DNA from: Streptomyces coffeae
Lineage (GTDB): Bacteria; Actinomycetota; Actinomycetes; Streptomycetales; Streptomycetaceae
Direction: 5' to 3'
Assembly (NCBI RefSeq): GCF_016741875.1
Contig: NZ_JAERRF010000004.1
Location: 372,001-436,000, forward strand
Length of the DNA stretch: 64,000 bases
Shown: in pieces, positions 26,392 through 34,267 of the stretch
How positions within the stretch are numbered: the first letter of the stretch is position 1
How the letters are laid out: every line of letters begins with the position of its first letter
Program-made: the position numbers and the translations under genes
The notes under the pieces: model-generated
The model's input: only the letters and a program-made list of their open reading frames with translations
Databases searched by the model: none
Told to the model about the DNA's origin: nothing

Positions 26392-27123
26392 ATGAGTGAA
26401 CGAACAATTGCGCTGGTCACCGGCGCGAACAAGGGAATCGGCTACGAGATCGCCGCGGGCCTTGGCGCCCTCGGCTGGAGCGTCGGAGTCGGTGCCCGCG
26501 ACGATCAGCGCCGTAAGGCCGCAGTGGAGCGACTGCGTACGGCCGGCGTCGACGCGTTCGGCGTACCACTGGACGTGACCGACGACGCGAGCGTCATCGC
26601 CGCCGCACGGCTGATCGAGGAACAGGCCGGGCGCCTCGACGTGCTCGTCAACAACGCCGGCATCGCCGGCCACATGCCGCAGGAGCCCACCCGGATCGAT
26701 CCCGCCACCATCCGGACGGTCGTGGAGACCAACGTGATCGGCGTCATCCGTGTCACCAACGCGATGATGCCGCTGCTGCGCCGCTCTCCTTCACCTCGGA
26801 TCGTGAACATGTCCAGCAGTGTCGGCTCCCTCACCCTGCAGTCAGGAACCACTGCTGAGCAGAGGACGGGTCCGGTGGCCGTCGCGTACGCGCCGTCGAA
26901 GACGTTCCTGAACGCCGTCACCCTCCAGTACGCCCGGGACCTGAGCGGCACGAACATCCTGATCAACGCCGGCTGCCCCGGCTACGTCGCGACCGACCTC
27001 AACGGCTTCCACGGTGTACGCACCCCCGAACAGGGCGCGGCGATCGCCATCAAACTCGCGATCCTGCCCGACGACGGCCCGACCGGCCAGTTCTTCGATG
27101 ACGCCGGCGTAGTGCCCTGGTGA
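26392..27123 (+). CDS. Short-chain dehydrogenase/reductase
   Basis: About 243 residues from the second ATG (an ATG at 26383 is also possible). It has cofactor motif TGANKGIG, NNAG, catalytic Ser in MSSSVGSL and YAPSK, followed by NAGCPGYVATDLNG. The pattern fits the carbonyl-reductase-like SDR branch that uses NADPH; the substrate is unknown. It is probably controlled by the divergent LysR gene. Confidence 0.9.
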   Translation: MSERTIALVTGANKGIGYEIAAGLGALGWSVGVGARDDQRRKAAVERLRTAGVDAFGVPLDVTDDASVIAAARLIEEQAGRLDVLVNNAGIAGHMPQEPTRIDPATIRTVVETNVIGVIRVTNAMMPLLRRSPSPRIVNMSSSVGSLTLQSGTTAEQRTGPVAVAYAPSKTFLNAVTLQYARDLSGTNILINAGCPGYVATDLNGFHGVRTPEQGAAIAIKLAILPDDGPTGQFFDDAGVVPW

Positions 27124-27272
27124 TGTGCACAGCGGTCGTCACCCGGTGAGAAGGGACAGCCGGCCTGGTGCGGCGTGCCGCCGGGGTGGGGCGGATGCGG
27201 GGCCGCGCCCGCCGCCGGCCGTTCGCGACATTCGTACAAGACCGGCAGCCGCCGCCCCCGCACCATCGCCCT

Positions 27273-28106
27273 ATGACCGACCACGACGCACAGCCCGCGC
27301 AGCCGATGCATGTGGACCGCGACGGACCGCGGGACGCGCCGCCACTGCTGTTCATCCATGGGTCCGGAGCCTCGGGCGCCTCCTGGGGACCGGTGGTCCC
27401 CGCCCTCGCCGCCCGTCATCATGTCGTCCGGATAGACCTCCCCGGCTGCGGCCAGTCCCCGCCCGCCAGGTCCTACGACGTTGCGGCCCAGGCGGGCCGC
27501 GTGGCGGCGCTGCTCGACGAACTCGGGCTGCGCGCCGTCACCGTGGTCGGCCACTCCAGCGGTGGATACGTCGCCACCGCGCTCGCGGAGCAGCGCCACG
27601 ACCTGGTGGGTTCGCTGGCGATGATCAGCACCGGCCCGCGCCTCGATGCGCTCCTGCCACAGCCGGCCATCCTCCGCGCCCTGCTGGCACCGCCCTTCGG
27701 GCCGCTGCTGTGGCGGCGGCGTTCGGACGCGATGCTCCGCAAGAGCATCGGTGCCACGCTCGCCGGCCCTGCGGCCATTCCGCCCGGCATGGTCGCCGAC
27801 CTGCGGAGCACCACCTACCGCGCGTTCCGCGACGTGTTGCGCGAGAACTCCGCGTACCTCGCCGAGCAGTCCGTGCCCGAGCGGCTCACCGCCCTCGGGC
27901 TCCCGGTGCTCGTGGTCTTCGGCGCTGCCGATCCCCGGTGGGATCCGGCGTCGGCGCGCCAGTACGACATCGTGCCGGACGTGCGGGTCGAGATGCTGCC
28001 GGGCGTTGGTCACATGCCCATGCTGGAAGCGCCCGAGGCAGTGGGCCGGCTGCTGCTGGACTTCGTGACCCCTTGCTCCGGAACCGCGTCGGCAGGCCCG
28101 GCCTAG
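27273..28106 (+). CDS. Alpha/beta hydrolase
   Basis: The 277-residue product has the oxyanion loop FIHGSGASG, nucleophile elbow GHSSGG, acid GAADPRWDP and catalytic His in GVGHMPMLE. It ends 9 bp before the AraC-family gene, so the two are likely co-transcribed. The substrate is unknown. The ATG at 27273 was chosen because upstream codons lack coding character. Confidence 0.88.
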   Translation: MTDHDAQPAQPMHVDRDGPRDAPPLLFIHGSGASGASWGPVVPALAARHHVVRIDLPGCGQSPPARSYDVAAQAGRVAALLDELGLRAVTVVGHSSGGYVATALAEQRHDLVGSLAMISTGPRLDALLPQPAILRALLAPPFGPLLWRRRSDAMLRKSIGATLAGPAAIPPGMVADLRSTTYRAFRDVLRENSAYLAEQSVPERLTALGLPVLVVFGAADPRWDPASARQYDIVPDVRVEMLPGVGHMPMLEAPEAVGRLLLDFVTPCSGTASAGPA

Positions 28107-28115
28107 AGTGGTGCC

Positions 28116-29069
28116 GTGTCGTCGCGGTACGTACCACCCGTGTGGTCGGGCGTGGAGATCGCGGTACCGGTGCCCTCGGACCGGCTGCCCGGCATCAGCA
28201 TGGCCGGATTCCGCCAGCGTGTCGCCGCACCCGTCGATATCGCGATGGTCGCGCATCCGTCCGTCACCCTGCTCATCGATCTGAGCGACGATCGCGGCCT
28301 GGTCTGCGACACCCAGGGCCGGCACGGACGCGGCAGTGTCGTGATCGGCCTGGCTCCCGGGGAGCTGCGGGCGTCCGGCCTGGTGGGCGAGTGCCTGCAG
28401 ATCCGGCTGCAGCCGGGTGTGGCGGCCGCGGTGCTCGGCTCGTCGGCCGGGGCCGGCGGGAGCGTGGAGTCCTTGGCGGACGTCTGGGGCCGCGACGCCG
28501 TGCGCATCGAGGAGCGGCTGCGTACCGCCGGGTCGTGGGGCGAGCGGTTCGCGATGGTGGCGGACGTCGTCCGCCGGCGGACCGGGGACGGTCTGCGGGT
28601 CGATCCGGAGGTCGCCCACATCTGGAGGCGGACGGTTGCCGGCCGTGGCCGGGTGCGTATCGACGGCCTGGCGGAGGAGGTCGGCTGGAGCCGCAAGCGC
28701 CTGTGGGCGCGTTTCCGCGGGCAGCTCGGCATCACCCCCAAACGGGCCGCCCAGCTGGTGCGGTTCGACCATGCGGCCCATCTGCTCGCGGCGGGTCTTC
28801 CTCCCGCCGGTGTCGCGGCCGAGAGCGGTTACGTCGACCAGCCCCATCTGCACCGCGACGTCAAGGCGTTCACGGGGCTTACGCCGACTGCAGTCGCCGC
28901 CGCGCCATGGCTGGCGATCGACGACGTCGCGTGGCCGGACTCCTGGCGGGCAGGGAGACCCGTGACCGGTGACGCACCCGGTCCCGGCCGGCGTCCCGGC
29001 GCCGGAGTCCGGCCCGACGTTGACGCCCACCGGCCGCACTTGCGCCGGACCGGCGTCGGCTCTGGATGA
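28116..29069 (+). CDS. AraC-family transcriptional regulator
   Basis: The 317-residue product has an N-terminal sensor-like region of about 200 residues and a C-terminal AraC HTH pair. The first HTH is IDGLAEEVGWSRKRLWARF with GITPKRAAQLVRFDHAAHLL; the second is VAAESGYVDQPHLHRDVKAFTG. GTG start. It lies 9 bp after the hydrolase gene, which it may regulate. The last ~15 codons run into Arg/Pro-rich sequence, so the C-terminal end may be less constrained. Confidence 0.88.
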   Translation: MSSRYVPPVWSGVEIAVPVPSDRLPGISMAGFRQRVAAPVDIAMVAHPSVTLLIDLSDDRGLVCDTQGRHGRGSVVIGLAPGELRASGLVGECLQIRLQPGVAAAVLGSSAGAGGSVESLADVWGRDAVRIEERLRTAGSWGERFAMVADVVRRRTGDGLRVDPEVAHIWRRTVAGRGRVRIDGLAEEVGWSRKRLWARFRGQLGITPKRAAQLVRFDHAAHLLAAGLPPAGVAAESGYVDQPHLHRDVKAFTGLTPTAVAAAPWLAIDDVAWPDSWRAGRPVTGDAPGPGRRPGAGVRPDVDAHRPHLRRTGVGSG

Positions 29070-29075
29070 TCGATT

Positions 29076-29102
29076 GCCCCCTCTGGCCTGGCCGGAGGGG
29101 GC
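29076..29102. terminator. Bidirectional hairpin between convergent AraC and RibD-like genes
   Basis: GCCCCCTCTGGC pairs with GCCGGAGGGGGC (one T-G wobble) around a CTG loop. It sits in the 60-bp gap between two stop codons. Confidence 0.7.
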
Positions 29103-29129
29103 GCTCGTCATGTTCTCGGTAGGTGCCGA

Positions 29130-29846
29130 TCAGGTGCGCGGGCGCGCGATCAACCTGACATCTGGGCCAGACCGCGCTACGTCCACCAACTCACATCGAA
29201 GGATGTCGTCCATCGTCTCGATGGTGCCGCCTTCAAGTCCGCTCTTACCGCGGCCAAGGAGCGCTGGGGCGACGTAGGCAACGATGCGGTCGACCAGGCC
29301 AGCCGACACGAACGACGCGGCGAGAGTAGGGCCGCCCTCAAGGAACATCCCACGCACGCCGCGCTGGTGCAGTTCACGGAGCAGCGCCTCCACGTCCACG
29401 CCGACCTGTGCTCGGGGCAGCCTTACGACGGTGGCCACGTCGTCCAGGTGGGATGCGTCAGCGTCCTCTGCGACGGCGATCATCGTGGGTGCGGCATCAT
29501 CGAGGACCCGGGCATCAGCCGGGGTCCGGGCGTTGGTGTCGACGATCACGCGCCACGGCTGCTCATTAACCGGTACGGCCACCTTCAGCTTGGGGTCATC
29601 CTTCATCGAACGCACCGCGAGGTGGGGGTTATCGGCCTGCTGGGTGCCGGACCCGACGACAGTTGCCTGGCAGGCTGCGCGTAGCGCGTGGACTTCTGCA
29701 CGGGACTCGGCGCTAGTGATCCACTGGCTGGTGCTGTCCGCCGCGGCGATCCGGCCGTCCAGCGTGGCCGCGTATTTGTAGACGACGAACGGCCGTCCAT
29801 CGACTTTGTGCCACTCGTCCGCGCCGACCAGCTCGCTGATGTGCAT
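29130..29846 (-). CDS. RibD C-terminal-domain reductase (DHFR-like fold)
   Basis: The 238-residue stand-alone reductase domain has RPFVVYKYAATLDGRIAA, WITS, a GSGTQQADNPHL NADPH loop and MFLEGGPTLAASFVSAGLVDRI. These are the signatures of the 5-amino-6-ribosylamino-uracil 5'-phosphate reductase half of RibD. It lacks the deaminase half. No riboflavin genes are adjacent, so it may serve a specialised deazaflavin or antibiotic pathway, or act as an unrelated reductase. The start was set at ATG 29846 because it gives the family's usual N terminus. Confidence 0.85.
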   Translation of the reverse strand: MHISELVGADEWHKVDGRPFVVYKYAATLDGRIAAADSTSQWITSAESRAEVHALRAACQATVVGSGTQQADNPHLAVRSMKDDPKLKVAVPVNEQPWRVIVDTNARTPADARVLDDAAPTMIAVAEDADASHLDDVATVVRLPRAQVGVDVEALLRELHQRGVRGMFLEGGPTLAASFVSAGLVDRIVAYVAPALLGRGKSGLEGGTIETMDDILRCELVDVARSGPDVRLIARPRT

Positions 29847-29884
29847 GGGGTCCTCCAGACAGATCCTGATTCCGGGCAGCCTAG

Positions 29885-31096
29885 TCACACTGCTGCGACT
29901 GCCTCGGACAGCTCTCGCACCATTGCGTTACGGCGCCACGGCGCCAGGCCGGTGACGACTCGGCGGAGCTCTGCAGTGGTGCGGCGGGACTCCGTCTCTC
30001 GGCTGATCTCCAGCGCTGCCATGGCAGTGGCACAGGCTGCGTCCGGGGCCCGGTCGGCGGCGTGCGCGGTAGCGAGCCGGGCCAGATGTAGGCCCCGCTC
30101 GCGCTGGTAAATGGCTGGCCAGTGGTCGATGGCTTGCTGGTAGGTGGTCACAGCGTCCGTCGGCTTGCCGAGCTTGAGGTAGCACGTTGCCCGCTGAGCA
30201 TGGACGTATGCGTGGTTGCAGTAGCCGCCAAGCTGATCGCTTACCGTCTCGTCTCCCTCGACAAGGGTCTGGGCAGCGTCGAGCGCTCGGAGGGCTGGCA
30301 GTTCGCCTCCAATGAGGGCATGACCATGTGCTGCCTGGAGGTGGGCAGAAGCACGGATACGTGCGGGTACATCGCCGCGTACTCGCAGGGCGGCCGACGC
30401 CAGGCCGACGGCCCGCTGCTGCTGCCCGAGCCCGACGGACTGCTGTGCCTTGCGCATCAGAATGAAGGCTTGCCGTACGGGGTCGTCGGCTTCCTGCACC
30501 CATTCCATCGCCCGGTCGGACCACCATAAGGCTTCCTCGGGGCGGCCGAGATCCTCGTAGAGCCAGCCAGCGAACTCGGCCCACTCAGCGCCAGTTTGGA
30601 GGATCTCCCGTCGGAGGGGCCTCCGCGCCGCGGGAAGCAGTTGCTGCTCGATGACCGCGAGGTGGTCGTGAACGGCGCTGATCGCGGCGTGTGGTCCGTA
30701 AAGCCCGTCTGATTGGACCAGCGTGGCGCGGAGCTGCTGGAGGTGGCCAACAACGGCTGGATTGACCGGGCGACGGGTCGTGGAACTGGCCGCGGGAAGG
30801 ATGGCAAGACCGGCTGCTGCTGCGGTGGTTGTGCCCAGGAAGTCGCGTCGATTCACGTCAGCATTGTGTGGTGTGTTCCCGGCCAGCCCGACTTGGGAGG
30901 GGGCCATACCGAGCCGGTCGGCGACGAGCGCGAGAACATCGACGTCGCGTGCTGATTGCCGGCCGCGTTCCAGGCGGCTGATGGTGCTTTGGCTGTACCC
31001 GCACATATCGGCCAGCTGCTGCTGGGTCCACCCACGTGCGCGGCGAGCGGCAGAGATGGCTTCACCTGCGCTGGAATGCTGCGCTAACTGCCCCAT
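29885..31096 (-). CDS. XRE-family regulator with TPR-like C-terminal region
   Basis: A 403-residue protein. An HTH_XRE domain (about 12-66) has AISAARRARGWTQQQLADM and YSQSTISRLERG. An odd Tat-like stretch follows (NRRDFLGTTTAAAAGLAILP, about 90-110), then a helical repeat region to the end. Similar HTH-TPR proteins are common in Streptomyces and often control small adjacent operons. It contains two TTA codons (Leu4 at 31085-31087 and Leu190 at 30527-30529), so translation should need the bldA tRNA. It is divergent from the 31276 operon, with a palindrome in between. Confidence 0.88.
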   Translation of the reverse strand: MGQLAQHSSAGEAISAARRARGWTQQQLADMCGYSQSTISRLERGRQSARDVDVLALVADRLGMAPSQVGLAGNTPHNADVNRRDFLGTTTAAAAGLAILPAASSTTRRPVNPAVVGHLQQLRATLVQSDGLYGPHAAISAVHDHLAVIEQQLLPAARRPLRREILQTGAEWAEFAGWLYEDLGRPEEALWWSDRAMEWVQEADDPVRQAFILMRKAQQSVGLGQQQRAVGLASAALRVRGDVPARIRASAHLQAAHGHALIGGELPALRALDAAQTLVEGDETVSDQLGGYCNHAYVHAQRATCYLKLGKPTDAVTTYQQAIDHWPAIYQRERGLHLARLATAHAADRAPDAACATAMAALEISRETESRRTTAELRRVVTGLAPWRRNAMVRELSEAVAAV

Positions 31097-31165
31097 ACAC
31101 GGTCCCGGTCTGCGGTGGCGTGGCTCAATAAGGAGATACCCACAGTAGCGGCCCATTCGCATGCG

Positions 31166-31182
31166 TATGCAGGTTCTGCATA
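31166..31182. promoter_or_regulatory. Palindromic operator candidate for the XRE regulator
   Basis: TATGCAG-GTT-CTGCATA is a perfect inverted repeat, flanked by further TGCAT-containing sequence (CGCATGCG and GATGCATGCGG). It lies midway between the divergent XRE gene and the 31276 gene. Confidence 0.5.
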
Positions 31183-31275
31183 GGCGCAGCGTGTGATGCA
31201 TGCGGTGGGGACGGCGGCGTGGTGTGCGCGTTTGTCTGGACGCAAGAGGCGAGACGCACTGTCGGAGGCACCCCT

Positions 31276-31863
31276 ATGAAGGCCGCAGACCTGCTGTGGA
31301 CACCCCCGCCCTCCGGGGGCGTCGAGGCGTTACCCGTAGGGAAGTGGTGGGACGCGGTCCGCGTCTCGCCGCCCGTGGGGGAACGCGGCCTCGAACTCCT
31401 CAGCGACGATACCGGGGCCGTCATCCAAGACAGCTACGGCACCCTCTACTGGCTCATCGCCATTGGCTCTGCCGCCGGCTGGCACCTCCGCGGAACTCGC
31501 GTCCTCTGCGAACTGGCCGACGAAGTGACCTACCTCGGCGTGCCACCGGTCGACTGGACCGAGCCCTCCCACAAGGGCAACACCCACTGGCGCGTACCGC
31601 TCGGCCCCGGCCGGTACCTGACCGACACCCGGCTGCTCCGGGAAGCCCTTGCCGCCGCCGACCACATCGAACACGGCCCCCGCGTCGAAGGGCGCCAGCT
31701 CTGCGTCCGCTGTCAGCTGCCGACCGACGAACCGGTGCTCGTCGGTGCGGAAGGCGGCAGTATCGGTGGCGCCGTGTACGCCTGCGCCCGCCACGCCCCC
31801 GAGTACCGGCGGCACGACCCGCTGGTACTTCTCGACGCGCTGCGCCGCGGCCCGGGCGTCTGA
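31276..31863 (+). CDS. Hypothetical protein with CxxC...H pair, first gene of a small operon
   Basis: A 195-residue protein I do not recognise. It has a Trp-rich N-terminal half ([35 protein letters not shown]) and a C-terminal [11 protein letters not shown], with Cys and His later in [12 protein letters not shown], a possible zinc site. No signal peptide. ATG with a GGAGG site was chosen over an upstream frame start at 31219. Codon 19 (31330-31332) is TTA. Its stop codon overlaps the next ATG (TGATG). Confidence 0.8.
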   Translation: MKAADLLWTPPPSGGVEALPVGKWWDAVRVSPPVGERGLELLSDDTGAVIQDSYGTLYWLIAIGSAAGWHLRGTRVLCELADEVTYLGVPPVDWTEPSHKGNTHWRVPLGPGRYLTDTRLLREALAAADHIEHGPRVEGRQLCVRCQLPTDEPVLVGAEGGSIGGAVYACARHAPEYRRHDPLVLLDALRRGPGV

Positions 31864-32039
31864 TGGACGGGCGGCAGAGCGCGGCCCTGCCCGCGGCCGA
31901 GGAGGAGTGGCGTGCGGCGATCGAGCACGCCGCGTGCTGCCTGGCGTGCCGGACGCCCGGGGCTGTGTGCGAGACCGGCGGGGGCCTACTCGCCGCGTAC
32001 AACGCGGCCACTCGGCAGGCCCGGGAGGCCACCCCGTAG
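31863..32039 (+). CDS. Small Cys-containing hypothetical protein (58 aa)
   Basis: The reading frame starts at the ATG that overlaps the preceding stop. The sequence has [21 protein letters not shown], giving five Cys and one His in about 20 residues, so metal binding is plausible. Translational coupling to the upstream gene supports it as real. Function unknown. Confidence 0.65.
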   Translation: MDGRQSAALPAAEEEWRAAIEHAACCLACRTPGAVCETGGGLLAAYNAATRQAREATP

Positions 32040-32173
32040 ACCGGGGTGGGCCGCTGGGTGGCCTGGGCCCCGTACTGGACAGACGGTCCCAGCGGTCCAC
32101 CCTCCAGACCCCCGCCTGGCCACTGACGGAGCCGGACGGGATGTCAATGCAGGAACCGACCTGAGGAGGACGA

Positions 32174-32254
32174 ATGACCCTGAGCAACTGCAACCACGAA
32201 TGGGTGGGCTGGAGCGGCAAGAACCGCTGTCGCAAGTGCGGCGCCACCCAGTAG
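32174..32254 (+). CDS. 26-residue zinc-ribbon-like microprotein
   Basis: The ATG is preceded by GAGGAGGA at good spacing. The product has Cys6, His8, Cys19 and Cys22 (NCNHEW ... RCRKCGATQ), the ligand pattern of a single zinc knuckle. It sits between the 58-residue gene and the phosphotransferase gene. The strong ribosome site and ligand spacing support it, but no homologue was checked. Confidence 0.6.
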   Translation: MTLSNCNHEWVGWSGKNRCRKCGATQ

Positions 32255-32316
32255 AAAAGAAGCCGGAAGGGGTGTCGGGCAATCGGCACCCCGATCCCGC
32301 ACCCGAGGGAGAAGGC

Positions 32317-33144
32317 GTGATCGAGCGCATTGAGTGGGACGACCTTCCGGGCGAGTTCCGCACCGCGGTGGAGGATCGCACGGGAGCGGTGGCCGCAGCG
32401 GAGACCGTCGCGGAGGGCCTGAACTGCGCCGTCGCCCTGATTCTCACCACTGCAAACGGCACCCTCTTCCTCAGGGGTGTCCGCCACAGCGACGTGGACG
32501 GGATGGCGGCACTCCGCTGCGAGGAGCAGATCAACCCCACCGTCGGCGGTATCAGTCCCACCATCCGCCACCGGTTTGACGCGGGAGGCTGGCTGGCACT
32601 GGCATTCACGCATGTTCCCGGCCAGCACGCCGACCTTGGCCCCGGATCCGCGGATATGGACGCCGTCACCTTCACGCTCCAGCGCATGCAGAACCTGCCG
32701 ACCCCCGGCTTCCCCATTCCGCAGTTGGCGGACCGGCTCGAGGATTTTCTCGAGCCCGGCGAGGCCGAGCGCCTGGCGGGCACCTGTCTGCTGCACACCG
32801 ATACGAACCCGCACAACATTCTGATCAACAGCGATGCGGGCAAGGCGTACGTGGTGGACTGGGCCATGCCCGCGATCGGCCCGGCCTGGGTGGACCCGGC
32901 CTACACCGCGGTACGGCTCATGGAGTGCGAGCAGTCTCCGACCGAGGCCCTGGCGTGGTTGGGCAACTTCACGAGCTGGCGCGAGGCAGACGAGCAAGCG
33001 GTTCGGGCGTTCGTGATGGCCACCTGTCGGCACTGGACGGCAGCGGTCGGGGAGAAGGACGCGGAGCCGAGCAACCGCCGGTTTCGGTATCTGCTCGCAT
33101 ACGACTGGGCCGCGGCCACCAGGAAGTCGCCATCGCGGCAATGA
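32317..33144 (+). CDS. Aminoglycoside-phosphotransferase-fold (APH) kinase
   Basis: About 275 residues from a GTG with GAGGGAGAAGG upstream. The catalytic loop is HTDTNPHNILI and the metal-binding Asp is in VVDWAMPAIG. The N-lobe is short and the Gly-rich loop is not obvious. APH-fold kinases phosphorylate small molecules or proteins; many streptomycete copies beside HTH regulators have unknown substrates. It is the last gene of the XRE-linked operon. Confidence 0.85.
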   Translation: MIERIEWDDLPGEFRTAVEDRTGAVAAAETVAEGLNCAVALILTTANGTLFLRGVRHSDVDGMAALRCEEQINPTVGGISPTIRHRFDAGGWLALAFTHVPGQHADLGPGSADMDAVTFTLQRMQNLPTPGFPIPQLADRLEDFLEPGEAERLAGTCLLHTDTNPHNILINSDAGKAYVVDWAMPAIGPAWVDPAYTAVRLMECEQSPTEALAWLGNFTSWREADEQAVRAFVMATCRHWTAAVGEKDAEPSNRRFRYLLAYDWAAATRKSPSRQ

Positions 33145-33218
33145 ACTCAGACGGGGGCGTCATTCGGTGCTCCGCAACGCGTCGTGACCGATGGTGTGGT
33201 CCCACCAGGCGCCGAGGT

Positions 33219-33235
33219 CCGGCCCGCCGGGCCGG
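33219..33235 (+). terminator. Hairpin after the APH-like gene
   Basis: CCGGCCC-GCC-GGGCCGG, a perfect 7-bp stem, 75 bp after the stop codon and before the DUF2236 gene. Confidence 0.5.
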
Positions 33236-33265
33236 GGATAGCCTGGCCCGCAGGAGGTGGTGGTC

Positions 33266-34267
33266 ATGGCGGCCCCGTTGTCCGGCTCCCACGGCGTCCA
33301 CGGCACCGACGCGGGGCTGTACGGCCCGCGCTCCGTGACATGGCAGATGCACGGTGACCCGATGATGTGGATCGCGGGGGTGCGCGCCCTGTACCTCCAG
33401 GCGCTGCACCCGCTCGCGGTCCGCGGTGTCACCCAGAACTCCGACTTCCGCGAGGACGCCTGGGGGCGGCTGATCCGCACCGCCCGCTTCGTCGCCACCA
33501 TCACCTATGGGACCACCGAGGCCGCCGAGCGCGCCGGGGCCCGGGTCCGCGGCATCCACCGCAGGCTCTCCCTGACCGATCCCGCCACCGGCGCCCGGCA
33601 CGGTGTCGACGAGCCCGATCTGCTGCTGTGGGTGCACTGCGCCGCCATCGACTCCTACCTCCATGTGGTGCGGCGCTCCGGCTATCCGCTCACCGGCGCC
33701 CAGGCGGACGACTATGTGGCGGAGAACACCGAAGCCGCCCGGCTGGTCGGCCTCGACCCCGCCGCCGTTCCCGCCGACACCGCGGAACTGGCCGCGTACT
33801 TCACCATGGTGCGCCCCCGGCTCACCGCCTCCCCCGAGGCCCGCGAGGTGGACGCCTTTCTGCGCAGACCTCCGGTCCATGCCCTGCTGGTCCCGGCGCG
33901 CGAGGCGATCTGGGGGCGCTTCGCCGCGCTGGCCTATGCCTCCCTGCCCTCGTACGCCCACGCCCTGTACGGCCGTCCCGCGCCCGCTCCCGCCGTTGTC
34001 ACCCGGCGGCTGAAGGTGACGGGCAGGGCGCTGCGCTGCATTCCGCCCCAGGCGCGCTGGCAGCTTCCGCCCCAACACATCCTGCGCGCCATGGAGCGGC
34101 TCGGCCCCGGCACCCGGCCCTCGCCCTACAAACTCCGCAGAAACGCGGCCATACTGGACGGCGGGGACGGGCCGGGCGCGGCGAGACGCGCGGCCGGCTT
34201 CCACGGGGGCGGTGGAAGGGGGCACCTTCCGCCGAAGGCAGGGGGAGAATGGCGGACACCAGGCTGA
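33266..34267 (+). CDS. DUF2236 (MpaB/latex-clearing-protein-like) oxygenase
   Basis: About 333 residues. Typical family features are YGPRSVTWQMHGDPMMWIAGVRALYLQALHP in two parts, RLIRTARFVATITYG, and LLLWVHCAAIDSYL with the conserved His. Family members include b-type haem rubber oxygenase Lcp and fungal MpaB. Most bacterial ones are uncharacterised. The ATG at 33266 is 8 bp after AGGAGG; an in-frame GTG at 33257 is too close. The C terminus overlaps the kinase gene start by 19 bp. Confidence 0.85.
   Translation: MAAPLSGSHGVHGTDAGLYGPRSVTWQMHGDPMMWIAGVRALYLQALHPLAVRGVTQNSDFREDAWGRLIRTARFVATITYGTTEAAERAGARVRGIHRRLSLTDPATGARHGVDEPDLLLWVHCAAIDSYLHVVRRSGYPLTGAQADDYVAENTEAARLVGLDPAAVPADTAELAAYFTMVRPRLTASPEAREVDAFLRRPPVHALLVPAREAIWGRFAALAYASLPSYAHALYGRPAPAPAVVTRRLKVTGRALRCIPPQARWQLPPQHILRAMERLGPGTRPSPYKLRRNAAILDGGDGPGAARRAAGFHGGGGRGHLPPKAGGEWRTPG

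Noticed and set aside
26982..29111. 709-codon minus-strand frame opposite the hydrolase and AraC genes
   Set aside because: No domain pattern; both plus-strand genes have intact catalytic or HTH motifs.
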